64,000 nucleotides of DNA, from assembly GCF_000153725.1 (NCBI RefSeq), contig NZ_DS022276.1:1135990-1199989 (forward strand). The letters are read 5' to 3'. A model generated the notes under the pieces. The model was given only the letters and a program-made list of their open reading frames with translations, was not told the origin of the DNA and searched no databases. Below, in pieces: positions 56,684-64,000 of the stretch (positions within the stretch are counted from its first letter, which is position 1; every line of letters begins with the position of its first letter). The position numbers and the translations under genes were made by a program. This DNA comes from Salipiger bermudensis HTCC2601. Lineage in GTDB: Bacteria; Pseudomonadota; Alphaproteobacteria; Rhodobacterales; Rhodobacteraceae.

Positions 56684-57550
56684 ATGTCCATCCAGCAGAC
56701 CGGCCTGTCCCTGCCGCCCGAGAGCCGCATGGCGCTCGGCCCGATCGAGATCCTGCGCCAGGGACAGGGGCTGTCGCGCCACATCAACGGCGAGACCCCG
56801 GTGGCCGCGCCCGGATACGACCTGATCTTTCCCGCCCATGGCAGCCTCTCCTTCTGCCAGGCCGGGCTGACCGGAGAGGTCGGCCCGGGAGGCTACGTGC
56901 TGCTGCGCAGCGACCGGTTCTACGAGCTGCGTGCGCAAGGCGACCTGTCGCAATGGCGGGTCCGGCTCCCGGCGGCTGCGCTTGAGGATCGGCTGGTCGC
57001 GGTCGACACCCATGTGGGCGCTCGCTTTGCCCCGCATCCCCAGATGGCTGCACTCGTGGCGCGCACGCTCTCGGCCACCCTCCAGGTGTTCCGTCAGAGC
57101 CCCGCCCCGCGCCCCGAGGCGCTGGCCGGAGAACTCGTGGCGCTGATCGCGCTGATGATCGGCAGCGAGGGCGAGCAGGAGGGCAATCTCGGTCGCACAG
57201 GGCGCAACCGCACGCGGCAGCGCATCGTCGCGCATATCGAGCGCCATCTGGGCGACCCGGGCCTTGCGCCCGAGGGTATCGCCCGCGCCATGGGCGTGTC
57301 GCGCAGCTACCTCTACGCGCTCTTCGCCGAAGGTAATGAGACCGTCGCCGGCTTCATCCGCACCCGCCGCCTGCAGGCCGCCTACGAGATGCTGCTTGCC
57401 GACAGTCGCGGCGGGCTGGCGATCTCGGAAGTCGCCTATCGCACGGGCTTCAAGAGTGTGTCGCATTTCTCGCGCAGCTTCTCGCGCCACTTCCAGGCCA
57501 CGCCGCGCAGCGTGCGCGCCGGGCAGCACGCGAAAGGAGCGCAGGCATGA
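56684..57550 (+). CDS. AraC family transcriptional activator
   Basis: A 288-residue protein. The C-terminal two-helix-turn-helix AraC domain spans about 180-280 (GIARAMGVSRSYLYALFAE, then RRLQAAYEMLLA and ISEVAYRTGFKSVSHFSRSFSRHF). The N-terminal part looks like a cupin sensor (PGYDLIFPAHGS, GPGGYVLLRSDRFYELRA), as in AraC/CdhR-like catabolic activators. GAGGA lies before ATG 56684. It overlaps the HAD gene by 4 bp. Having a DeoR repressor and an AraC activator side by side suggests dual control of the nearby module. Confidence 0.9.
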   Translation: MSIQQTGLSLPPESRMALGPIEILRQGQGLSRHINGETPVAAPGYDLIFPAHGSLSFCQAGLTGEVGPGGYVLLRSDRFYELRAQGDLSQWRVRLPAAALEDRLVAVDTHVGARFAPHPQMAALVARTLSATLQVFRQSPAPRPEALAGELVALIALMIGSEGEQEGNLGRTGRNRTRQRIVAHIERHLGDPGLAPEGIARAMGVSRSYLYALFAEGNETVAGFIRTRRLQAAYEMLLADSRGGLAISEVAYRTGFKSVSHFSRSFSRHFQATPRSVRAGQHAKGAQA

Positions 57551-58314
57551 GCGCCCCGATCCGCGCCATCATCTCCGATCTCGACGGCGTCGTCTGGCGC
57601 GGCGAGGAGCCGATCCCCGAGGCGGTCGAGACGCTGCGCGCCTGGAGCGGCCGCGGTGTGCCGCTGGCCTTCGTCACCAACAACTCCGCCCACTCCGCCG
57701 AGGATTTCGCCGGCATCCTCAACCGGCTCGGCATTGCCGTTGCGCCGAGCCACGTCATCACCCCCATCGAGGCGCTCAAGAGCCTCCTGCGCGAGCGCCA
57801 CGCCGGCGCCCGGGTCTACGTGATCGGCGGCGCGGCGCTGGCCCTCGCGGTGGTCGAGGCCGGCGGCACCGTTGTGCAAGACGCGCAGGCGGATCTGGTG
57901 GTGCTCGGCACCGATTACGAGCTGAGCTACACCAAGCTGCGCTGCGCCACCAATGCGCTGCTCAACGGCGCGACGCTGATCGCCACCAATCCCGACCTGC
58001 TGTCGCCGGTCGAGGACGGGTTCGAGCCCTGTGTCGGCGCGCTCGTGGCGCTGTTCACTGCGGCGGTGCCCGGCACGACGCCGGTCATCCTCGGCAAGCC
58101 GCAACCGGCGCTGCTCGAGGCGGCAATGACGCTGCTTGGCGCGCAGCGCGAAGAGACGGTGATGATCGGGGATCAGGTCTCGACGGACATCCGGGCCGCT
58201 GCGGCGGCAGGTATCCGCGGCTTCCGCATCACCACCAACCCGCGCCACGTGGCGCAGGCCGACGATCCGCTGCACGAGGTGATCGACCGGCTGGCCGAGA
58301 TCCGGCCGGTCTGA
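57547..58314 (+). CDS. HAD-IIA phosphatase (NagD/phosphoglycolate-phosphatase-like)
   Basis: A 255-residue HAD-superfamily hydrolase. Motif I is SDLDGVVWRG (nucleophile Asp and general acid Asp), motif II is VTNNSAHSAEDF, and motifs III/IV are GKPQPALLE and MIGDQVSTDI. The C2 cap between motifs II and III (about residues 75-175) is typical of the IIA subgroup. These enzymes dephosphorylate small phosphates such as 4-nitrophenyl phosphate surrogates, glycerol phosphate or phosphoglycolate. Coupled to the AraC gene, it is the enzymatic end of the kinase module. Kinases and a phosphatase together suggest control of a phosphorylated signal or salvage of a phosphate ester. Confidence 0.88.
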   Translation: MSAPIRAIISDLDGVVWRGEEPIPEAVETLRAWSGRGVPLAFVTNNSAHSAEDFAGILNRLGIAVAPSHVITPIEALKSLLRERHAGARVYVIGGAALALAVVEAGGTVVQDAQADLVVLGTDYELSYTKLRCATNALLNGATLIATNPDLLSPVEDGFEPCVGALVALFTAAVPGTTPVILGKPQPALLEAAMTLLGAQREETVMIGDQVSTDIRAAAAAGIRGFRITTNPRHVAQADDPLHEVIDRLAEIRPV

Positions 58315-58327
58315 GCGGCGGTCGGGA

Positions 58328-58747
58328 TCAGGTCCCGAGGCCGAAGAGGATGCGGCGCACGTCCTTGAGCTCGCCCTCGCCGAGGGTCTCGGCGATGTGT
58401 TTCTCGTGGTCGTCGCCAATGCCTTCGAGCTGGCGGCAGATCGCGACGCCGCTGGCCGAGAGCGCCACCCGCACCTTGCGGCGATCCTTCTCGTCCGGCA
58501 CCCGGAACACGAGGTTGTCGCGCACCATGCGGTCGATGATCTTGGTCAGGGTCGCGGGCTCGACCAGGACCCGCTCGGCAAGCCGGCCCATCGGCAGCGG
58601 CCCCTCTTCCTCGAGCGACTTCAGAACGCGGTACTGTTCGATGGCGATGCCGTTCGACTGCAGGCGCTTGGAAAGGTCTTCCTCGATCAGCCGGTTCGCG
58701 CGCGCGATCAGGTAGCCGAGCTGCTCGGTAAACTTGGGATCTGCCAT
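58328..58747 (-). CDS. MarR family regulator
   Basis: A 139-residue MarR protein. The helix-turn-helix is MGRLAERVLVEPATLTKIIDRM and the wing includes PDEKDRRKVRVALSASG, with the conserved D-R-R. GGAGG precedes ATG 58747; the upstream frame is a shadow. It is on the same strand as the AmiC-like gene but about 130 bp downstream of it, and converges with the HAD gene with only 13 bp between stops. An ATTTG/CAAAT palindrome lies 65 bp upstream. It may control the amide operon or itself. Confidence 0.88.
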   Translation of the reverse strand: MADPKFTEQLGYLIARANRLIEEDLSKRLQSNGIAIEQYRVLKSLEEEGPLPMGRLAERVLVEPATLTKIIDRMVRDNLVFRVPDEKDRRKVRVALSASGVAICRQLEGIGDDHEKHIAETLGEGELKDVRRILFGLGT

Positions 58748-58811
58748 GGTACCTCCTCGCGCACCCGCGCTGTCACTGAGTATAGCGGTGCGATTAGAGA
58801 AAGCCACAACA

Positions 58812-58827
58812 TTTGAAAATACAAATA
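58812..58827 (-). promoter_or_regulatory. Candidate MarR operator
   Basis: ATTTG (58812-58816) and CAAAT (58823-58827) form a 16-bp inverted element with a 6-bp centre, 65 bp upstream of the MarR gene. The same half-sites occur as ATTTGCAAAT (60063-60072) before the amidase. Confidence 0.45.
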
Positions 58828-58878
58828 CCCCGACGCCAAGGGTGTCGGTTGCAAGCTTGCCACGTTTTTGCGCCGCGC

Positions 58879-59919
58879 TCAGGCCTGAAAGGCCCTCCGC
58901 ACGACAAAATCGACACCCTCGGCTTCGGCCAGCCGGACACGGGCGTCGGCATCGCTGCGCCCGATCATCTGGTAAGCCCTGTCGCGCGACAGGCGCGGGC
59001 GCAGGAAATGCGCCATCTGGCAGCCATCGACCCGCCCGACCTGCTGCGCCAGCGCCGCGACTAGGTAGATCGCATCGTAGCACTGCACCGAGTTCGCGGT
59101 CATCGTCGGGCGCTGCCCCGAGTAGCAGGCGTCGTATTTTTCGGCCAGCGCATCGCGGTCGTTGCCGCGGCTGGTGTCGAAATAGGACTGCGCCGCGAAC
59201 AGGTTCTCGGACGCGCCATCGGCCAGTGCCAGAAGCTGGGTCTCGTCGAAGGCGAGGTTGAGCCGCACCATGCGCCGGCTGAACCCGGCCTCGGCGAAGG
59301 CGCGGTTGAAGCAGACCGAGTCCTCGCCCAGCATGGCGATCACCACCACGTCGGGGCGGGCCTGCCGGATCTGTGCCAGCGTCGCCTCGTAGTCGCGCTG
59401 ACCGAAGGGCATCAGGGCCTGCCCGACAAAGGTTCCGCCGGCGTTGCGGATCGCCTCATCTGTGGTGCCGTGGGCAACGCGGGGCCAGATGTAGTCGTTG
59501 CCGACGAAAAAGAAGCGGCGGGCATGGCGGTGGGTCGCCATCCATTCGAGGCTCGGGTTCAGCACCTCGGAATCGGTGATCCCGAGCTGCGCGGTGCCGG
59601 GCCCGCAGAAGCCACCCTCATAATGCGGAGTGTAGATGTAGGGCGCGAGGCCAGCCAGCCCGCGGCGCACCGCGGGGCGAAGATCGCTCGACTGGAGGCC
59701 GATTACCGCGTCGACATTCTCTTCAAGAGCCAGCCGCCGCGCGGCGGCGAAGGCGCTCGCCTGGGTGTCGCCGGAATCGATCTCGACCAGTTCGATCTCC
59801 TCGCCGAGCACGCCGCCCGAGGCGTTGAGCTCTGCTGCCGCGAGGAAGGCCGCGCCCTGGCACCCGAGAGTCCAGAGACCGGCAAGGCCGTGATGGGAGA
59901 GGATCAAGCCGACTTTCAT
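58879..59919 (-). CDS. AmiC-like cytosolic amide/urea sensor (periplasmic-binding fold without signal peptide)
   Basis: A 346-residue type I periplasmic-binding-protein fold. The start is MKVGLILSHHGLAGLW with no signal peptide, so it stays in the cytoplasm. Family parts include ALEENVDAVIGLQSSDLRPAV, PHYEGGFCGPGT, FFFVGNDYIWPRVAHGTTDEAI and the end AYQMIGRSDADARV. It resembles AmiC/UrtA-like proteins that bind amides or short-chain urea analogues. In Pseudomonas, AmiC holds the antiterminator AmiR and releases it on amide binding. The divergent gene is an amidase, which fits. No amiR gene is within the window, so the partner may be elsewhere or the protein may act differently. Confidence 0.82.
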   Translation of the reverse strand: MKVGLILSHHGLAGLWTLGCQGAAFLAAAELNASGGVLGEEIELVEIDSGDTQASAFAAARRLALEENVDAVIGLQSSDLRPAVRRGLAGLAPYIYTPHYEGGFCGPGTAQLGITDSEVLNPSLEWMATHRHARRFFFVGNDYIWPRVAHGTTDEAIRNAGGTFVGQALMPFGQRDYEATLAQIRQARPDVVVIAMLGEDSVCFNRAFAEAGFSRRMVRLNLAFDETQLLALADGASENLFAAQSYFDTSRGNDRDALAEKYDACYSGQRPTMTANSVQCYDAIYLVAALAQQVGRVDGCQMAHFLRPRLSRDRAYQMIGRSDADARVRLAEAEGVDFVVRRAFQA

Positions 59920-60033
59920 ATGGAATCGGTAGCGCAGGTTGTGACTCCCCACAAAGGATGTGGAACTCGCGCTCTGCCCGAAGCGGCATATGCACATCTC
60001 TTAATCACATTTTCGGCCCGGGACTCCATAAAT

Positions 60034-60072
60034 TTGACGCTTCCGATCTCACACAGCGCATCATTTGCAAAT
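60034..60072 (+). promoter_or_regulatory. Divergent amidase/AmiC promoter region with a 10-bp palindrome
   Basis: In the 202-bp gap between the AmiC-like and amidase genes, a TTGACG box (60034-60039) is followed by the perfect palindrome ATTTGCAAAT (60063-60072), 49 bp before the amidase start. The region is AT-rich. No convincing -10 box is at the expected spacing. The palindrome uses the same half-sites as the one before the MarR gene. Confidence 0.45.
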
Positions 60073-60121
60073 TAGTTATTTTCCATTTCTAGTAATTATG
60101 ACGCAACCAGAGAGATGTTCC

Positions 60122-61570
60122 ATGAACGCACATTCCAAGGTCGCAGACCTGTCGACCCGAGACATTCCCGATCTGTCGCTGATGGAGACCAGCGCCCTGA
60201 TCGCCAGCGGTCAGGCCACTCCGCTCGAGGTCACGCAGGCCGTGCTCTCGCGCATCGACGAGGTCGAGGACAAGATCACCGCCTATATCACCGTGACACG
60301 CGACCGCGCACTCGAGCAGGCCGAGACCGCCACCAAGGAGCGCGCCGCGGGGCTCGACCGTGGCCCGCTGCACGGTATTCCCTTTGCCCTCAAGGATCTT
60401 TGCGAAACCGATTTCGCCCCCACTTCCGCCGGGCTCGACCTGCTGCGCGACAACGAGACCGGGCGCAACGCCACGGTGACAGAGCGGCTCGAGCAGGCGG
60501 GCTGTATCACCATGGGCAAGCTCGGCATGACCGAGGGCGCCTATTCCGGCCACAACGACAAGATGTCGGTGCCGAAGAACCCGTGGAACCCCAAGTGCTG
60601 GGCCGGATCGTCCTCGTCGGGCTCTGGTGCCTCGGTCGCGGCGGGCCTGTGCTTCGGCGCCACCGGCTCGGACACCGGCGGCTCGATCCGCTTTCCCTCG
60701 GGCAGCTGCGGCATCACCGGCATGAAGGGCACCTGGGGCCGGGTCAGCCGGCACGGCGTCTTCGCGTTGGCCGACAGTCTCGACCATGTCGGGCCGATGG
60801 CGCGCAGCGCCGAGGATTGCGCCGCGATCCTGACGGCGATCGCCGGGGCCGACGCCAACGACCCCACCGCACTGCTGGCCGAGGTGCCCGACTACCTCGC
60901 CGCCTGCACAGAGCCGATCCGCGGCCTGCGCATCGGGCTCGACCGCGCCACGGTGATCGACGCCGCCGCCCCGGAGACCGCCCAGGTGTTGAACGAGGCC
61001 ATCGCGGTGTTCGAGTCGCTCGGCGCCGAGATCGTGCCGATCTCGTTCCCATGGCCCACCGAGGCGGTCGACCAGTGGACGGTGCTCTGCGCCATCGAGG
61101 TGGCGCTGGCGCATCAGGGCCGCTTCCCCGAGCAGCGCGACGGCTACGCCCCGCACCTCACCGAACTGCTGGATTACGGCCTGACGCTCTCGGCCAAGGA
61201 CGTTGGCGCGGCGATGCAGTGGCGGCTGGTCTATAATGGCTCGGTGGCGCGCGCGATGCACGGCGTCGACATGGTGCTGTTCCCGATCACCGGGGCGCCG
61301 ATGCCCGAGCTCGACAACGTTTACGGCGCCCCCACCGCCGGCCAAGGCGAGAACCTCGGCGACATGCTGAAATTCACCGCCCCCGCGGATTTCACCGGCT
61401 TCCCGTCGCTGACCCTGCCCGGCGGATTCGACAGCCGCGGCGCGCCGATCGGCTTCCAGCTCATGGGGCCGGCGCTGACCGAGGCCACGCTGTTCAAGGC
61501 CGGCGCGGCGTTCCAGCGGGTCACCGACTGGCACACGCTCCGCCCCGACCTCGCGCCCTTCAAGGGCTGA
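60122..61570 (+). CDS. Amidase signature family enzyme
   Basis: A 482-residue amidase. The Ser-cisSer-Lys triad is visible: Lys in GIPFALKDL, cis-Ser in AGSSSSGSGASVAAGL, and nucleophile Ser in GSDTGGSIRFPSGSCG. After that GMKGTWGRVSRHGVFAL and LDHVGPMARSAEDCA are typical. It hydrolyses a carboxamide or ureido bond to release ammonia. Similar enzymes include GatA relatives and biuret or allophanate hydrolases, so a urea-related substrate is possible given the urease genes beside it. ATG 60122 lies behind AGAGAG; an earlier ATG at 60098 is in frame. It ends by overlapping ureD, which runs the other way, by 11 bp. Confidence 0.87.
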   Translation: MNAHSKVADLSTRDIPDLSLMETSALIASGQATPLEVTQAVLSRIDEVEDKITAYITVTRDRALEQAETATKERAAGLDRGPLHGIPFALKDLCETDFAPTSAGLDLLRDNETGRNATVTERLEQAGCITMGKLGMTEGAYSGHNDKMSVPKNPWNPKCWAGSSSSGSGASVAAGLCFGATGSDTGGSIRFPSGSCGITGMKGTWGRVSRHGVFALADSLDHVGPMARSAEDCAAILTAIAGADANDPTALLAEVPDYLAACTEPIRGLRIGLDRATVIDAAAPETAQVLNEAIAVFESLGAEIVPISFPWPTEAVDQWTVLCAIEVALAHQGRFPEQRDGYAPHLTELLDYGLTLSAKDVGAAMQWRLVYNGSVARAMHGVDMVLFPITGAPMPELDNVYGAPTAGQGENLGDMLKFTAPADFTGFPSLTLPGGFDSRGAPIGFQLMGPALTEATLFKAGAAFQRVTDWHTLRPDLAPFKG

Positions 61571-62357
61571 GACGCTCGCGAACATGGCGGAAGGCGCGGT
61601 CGAGCGCGCCTCCCGTCCGGGCGGCGATGCGGAGCACCAGCCCCGCGCCGCCCCGCGCCGCGCCACAGGCCGCGTAGCAGTCGCGCAGCGCCATCGGCCC
61701 CTCGGGGAACGCCTGCCTCAGCGCCCCGCGATCCGCGCACAACATGGTCACCGTCCCGAAGGCTGCCGCCCCGCCAGGCAGCGCCCGGATGCCGGCCAGA
61801 TCGGCCTCGGAGACCCTTTGGCGGTCACGCAGCAGCACCCGGCCGCCGGGCGCCGTCACCTGAAGATCCGAAAGCCACCAGCCGCCCGCGTCCCCGGCCT
61901 CGGGAGACTGCCGGCACATGCCGTCGAACAGCACCGCCGTGGCGCCGGGCGCCAGTGTCAGGTCGATACGCTGCGCCATGCGCGCTCCGGTCATCAGAAC
62001 GTTGGGATCCTGAAGGTGGCGCAGCACCGCACCCTCGCCGGCCATAAGCTCCCAGTCCGAGCGCGCCACGCGTGGGCGCTTGCGGTCGGCATGGACGAGC
62101 AGCGCCCCGGCGCTGATCATGTCGACCTTCGCCCCGGCCTGCGCCTCGATACGGTGCCGCCAGCGGTCCCCCGGCAGCAGCGCCGCCCCGGCGCATTGCG
62201 GCAGCACGGTGAGCGGGCCATCACGCCCCGCCCGGCGATAGCCGCGCGGCAGCGACCACGGCCATTCGACGTGGCGCTCGAGCAGCGCCGTTCCGCCATC
62301 TCGCGCCAGCCCGCAGACCAGCGCGACCTGCGGAGCCTCGCCCGGACCGTCCTTCAC
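61560..62357 (-). CDS. ureD: Urease accessory protein UreD
   Basis: A 265-residue protein of the UreD/UreH family. Family parts are [29 protein letters not shown] (in pieces [11 protein letters not shown]), [49 protein letters not shown] (pieces [12 protein letters not shown]) and a LCADRG segment. UreD tunnels nickel to the apo-urease in a complex with UreF and UreG. Its conserved residues are fewer than in common ureases, in line with the divergent UreC here. It overlaps ureG by 4 bp and the amidase end by 11 bp. Confidence 0.8.
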   Translation of the reverse strand: MKDGPGEAPQVALVCGLARDGGTALLERHVEWPWSLPRGYRRAGRDGPLTVLPQCAGAALLPGDRWRHRIEAQAGAKVDMISAGALLVHADRKRPRVARSDWELMAGEGAVLRHLQDPNVLMTGARMAQRIDLTLAPGATAVLFDGMCRQSPEAGDAGGWWLSDLQVTAPGGRVLLRDRQRVSEADLAGIRALPGGAAAFGTVTMLCADRGALRQAFPEGPMALRDCYAACGAARGGAGLVLRIAARTGGALDRAFRHVRERLSP

Positions 62358-62959
62358 TTGAACAGCACCTCGCGGCGCAGGTGGCCGACCACCTCGGCCA
62401 CGCCCTCACCCTTGCGGCAGACGGTGGGCAGCACCGCACCGCCACCGCGCACCTCGGTCGCCTCGGCCAGCATCTTCGGGAAATCGACACCAACATGCGG
62501 CGCGAGATCGGCCTTGTTGATCACCAGCAGGTTGGCCTGCAGGATCCCCGGCCCCTTCTTGCGTGGAATATCGTCGCCGCCCGCCACGTCGATCACGAAC
62601 ATCCAGAAATCCACCAGGTCAGGCGAGAAGGTGGAGGCGAGGTTGTCGCCCCCCGATTCCAGCAGGATCAAGTCAAGCCCCGGAAACTCGGCCTCGAGCC
62701 GGTCGGCGGCGGCCATGTTGAGCGTCGGGTCCTCTCGGATCACCGTGTGCGGACAGGCGCCCGCCTGCACCGCGCGCACCCGCTCGGGCGGCAATTGCCC
62801 GCCCTTGCGCAGACGCTCGGCGTCCTCGTCGGTGACCAGATCGTTGGTGATCACCGCGGTGTCGATGCCGGCCTCGGCCAGCTCGCGCAGCATCGCCTCG
62901 ATCAGTGCCGTCTTGCCCGATCCCACCGGCCCGCCAATCCCTACCCGTGCCGCGGTCAT
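62354..62959 (-). CDS. ureG: Urease accessory GTPase UreG
   Basis: A 201-residue SIMIBI GTPase. The P-loop is [16 protein letters not shown], and the metal-binding CPH motif is in [12 protein letters not shown]. Others are [21 protein letters not shown] and the guanine-specificity NKADLAPHV. It drives GTP-dependent nickel insertion into urease. ATG 62959 overlaps the ureC stop by 4 bp and its stop overlaps ureD by 4 bp. In many operons ureE and ureF stand between ureC and ureG; here they do not, so they must lie upstream of ureC or elsewhere. Confidence 0.95.
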   Translation of the reverse strand: MTAARVGIGGPVGSGKTALIEAMLRELAEAGIDTAVITNDLVTDEDAERLRKGGQLPPERVRAVQAGACPHTVIREDPTLNMAAADRLEAEFPGLDLILLESGGDNLASTFSPDLVDFWMFVIDVAGGDDIPRKKGPGILQANLLVINKADLAPHVGVDFPKMLAEATEVRGGGAVLPTVCRKGEGVAEVVGHLRREVLFK

Positions 62960-64000
62960 CGCAGGAAATACCGTCTTGCAAGCGGCACCTCTCGGGCCGG
63001 CTCCGCCACCATCGGCACCCCGTCCGCCTCGACCTCGAACGTCTGCGGATCGACGGTAATCTTCGGCAGAGCGGTGTTGCGGATCATGTCGCGCTTTGTC
63101 AGGGCCCGGACCGAGCGGATCTGGACGAAAGGTTTCTGCACCCCGAGCGCCGCCTCGGTCCCGGCCTCGATGGCGAGCCCGGAGACGAAGGTCACGCCCA
63201 GCTTGTGCTTGGCGGTGCCGAGCGCGCCCCACATTGGCCGGTGCACCTGCGGTTGGGCGCCGGGGAAACTGCCGTTGCCGTCGCCCATCGTCGCCCAGAC
63301 GATGGTGCCCGACTTGATCACCGTAGAGGGTTTGGCGCCAAAGAAGGCGAAGGGCCAAAGAACGATATCGGCCATCTTGCCCGGCGCGATGCTGCCGACC
63401 TCGTGGTCGATGCCGGCGGCGATGGCCGGGTTGATGGTGTACTTGGCAATGTATCTCAGGATGCGCTCGTTGTCGGCGCGGGCCGTGGTCTCCTCGGGCA
63501 GGCGTCCGACCCGGTCCTTCATCACCGAGGCCAGCTGCCAGCACTTGGCGATGTTCTCGGCCAGGCGGCCCATGCCCTGCGTGTCGGTTGCGAAGATCGA
63601 GATCGCCCCCATGTCGTGCAGCAGGTCTTCGGCGGCCATCGATTGCGGCCGGATTCGGGCCTCGGCAAAGGCCACGTCCTCGAGCAGGTCGAAGCTCATC
63701 ATGTGGGCGAGCATGGTCATCGGCACCCCCTCTTCGAGCGCCGGGAGCGTGTAGGGGTTGGTGGGGTTGGTCGAACTTGGCAGCACGTTCTCGTAGCCGT
63801 TGACCACGAGGATGTCTGGCGCGTGACCGCCGCCGGCACCTTCGGTGTGATACATGTGGATGCCACGGCCCGCGATGGCCTCCATCGTGGTCTCGTAGAA
63901 GCCGAACTCGTTGATGGTGTCGGTGTGGAGATGGACCGAGAAATCCGCCGCGTCCGCCGCGATCAGCGAGCCATCCAGCACCGCCGGGGAGGCGCCGAAA
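62956..64000 (-). CDS. ureC: Urease subunit alpha, C-terminal part (partial), divergent active-site flap
   Basis: About 348 residues remain; the N-terminal part with the first two nickel His and the carbamylated Lys lies past the window end. Present are [12 protein letters not shown] (His equivalent to H246 of Klebsiella urease), [12 protein letters not shown] (H272), [10 protein letters not shown] (D360) and EARIRP (R336). The mobile flap, VCHHL in ordinary ureases, reads LAHMM here. The catalytic-flap Cys is thus Ala (codon 63706-63708), while the following His is kept. The end reads PLARRYFLR as in normal UreC. It may be a urease with altered rate or substrate range. It leads into ureG and ureD. 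Confidence 0.9.
   Translation of the reverse strand, partial: FGASPAVLDGSLIAADAADFSVHLHTDTINEFGFYETTMEAIAGRGIHMYHTEGAGGGHAPDILVVNGYENVLPSSTNPTNPYTLPALEEGVPMTMLAHMMSFDLLEDVAFAEARIRPQSMAAEDLLHDMGAISIFATDTQGMGRLAENIAKCWQLASVMKDRVGRLPEETTARADNERILRYIAKYTINPAIAAGIDHEVGSIAPGKMADIVLWPFAFFGAKPSTVIKSGTIVWATMGDGNGSFPGAQPQVHRPMWGALGTAKHKLGVTFVSGLAIEAGTEAALGVQKPFVQIRSVRALTKRDMIRNTALPKITVDPQTFEVEADGVPMVAEPAREVPLARRYFLR

Overview
The window is GC-rich, densely coded alphaproteobacterial DNA. TRAP transporters are abundant, there is a DUF6478-type protein and a Hint-domain protein, and the catabolic operons have the style of the marine Rhodobacterales (Roseobacter / Salipiger-like Paracoccaceae). No rRNA, phage, insertion sequence or CRISPR was seen. 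One tRNA-Leu is present. The region looks like chromosome or chromid built from catabolic modules, with a short housekeeping block in the middle.

Layout. (1) 1-10456: the end of a LysR-type regulator, a MarR regulator, then a hydroxycinnamate/phenylpropanoid operon: a second MarR, TRAP transporter, SDR, crotonase, feruloyl-CoA synthase, amidohydrolase and acyl-CoA dehydrogenase. The gene set fits CoA-dependent beta-oxidative side-chain shortening of ferulate or coumarate. (2) 10692-23494: DUF983, MocR, tRNA-Leu, Hint protein, EamA exporter, a DUF6478 pair, lipoprotein, CPBP protease, accD-folC, a likely small-RNA locus, zapE, an MFS transporter and a rhodanese. (3) 23606-31698: putrescine use: class III aminotransferase, GntR/FCD regulator, PotFGHI-type ABC importer and an amine oxidase. 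(4) 32040-37790: SDR and gamma-glutamyltransferase, divergent from a second TRAP operon. (5) 38147-43213: FGGY kinase, two flavoproteins and a DeoR repressor, a polyol-phosphate style operon of unknown substrate. (6) 43371-45553: ethanolamine ammonia-lyase EutBC. (7) 45770-52361: a two-component system divergent from a glucose-type ABC importer. (8) 52393-58314: an M20 carbamoylase/amidohydrolase, then a tandem kinase pair with DeoR, AraC and HAD phosphatase. (9) 58328-64000: MarR, a cytosolic AmiC-like amide sensor, an amidase, and ureD, ureG and the 3' part of a divergent ureC.

How the genes work together. Most modules bring in a small organic nitrogen or carbon compound (polyamines, gamma-glutamyl compounds, ethanolamine, carbamoyl-amino acids, amides or urea, lignin-derived phenolics, sugars) and feed ammonia, acyl-CoA or sugar phosphates into central metabolism. 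Each module carries its own regulator and usually a recognisable palindrome in its promoter.

Points most worth a second look: a 65-nt perfect three-way-junction element (31866-31930); a promoter-to-terminator stretch with no gene (19864-20397); a urease alpha subunit whose flap cysteine is replaced by Ala, next to an AmiC-like sensor and amidase; a tandem kinase/DeoR/AraC/HAD module of unknown substrate; a glycerol-kinase-like enzyme lacking a glycerol-binding Arg; and promoter motifs shared between distant operons.
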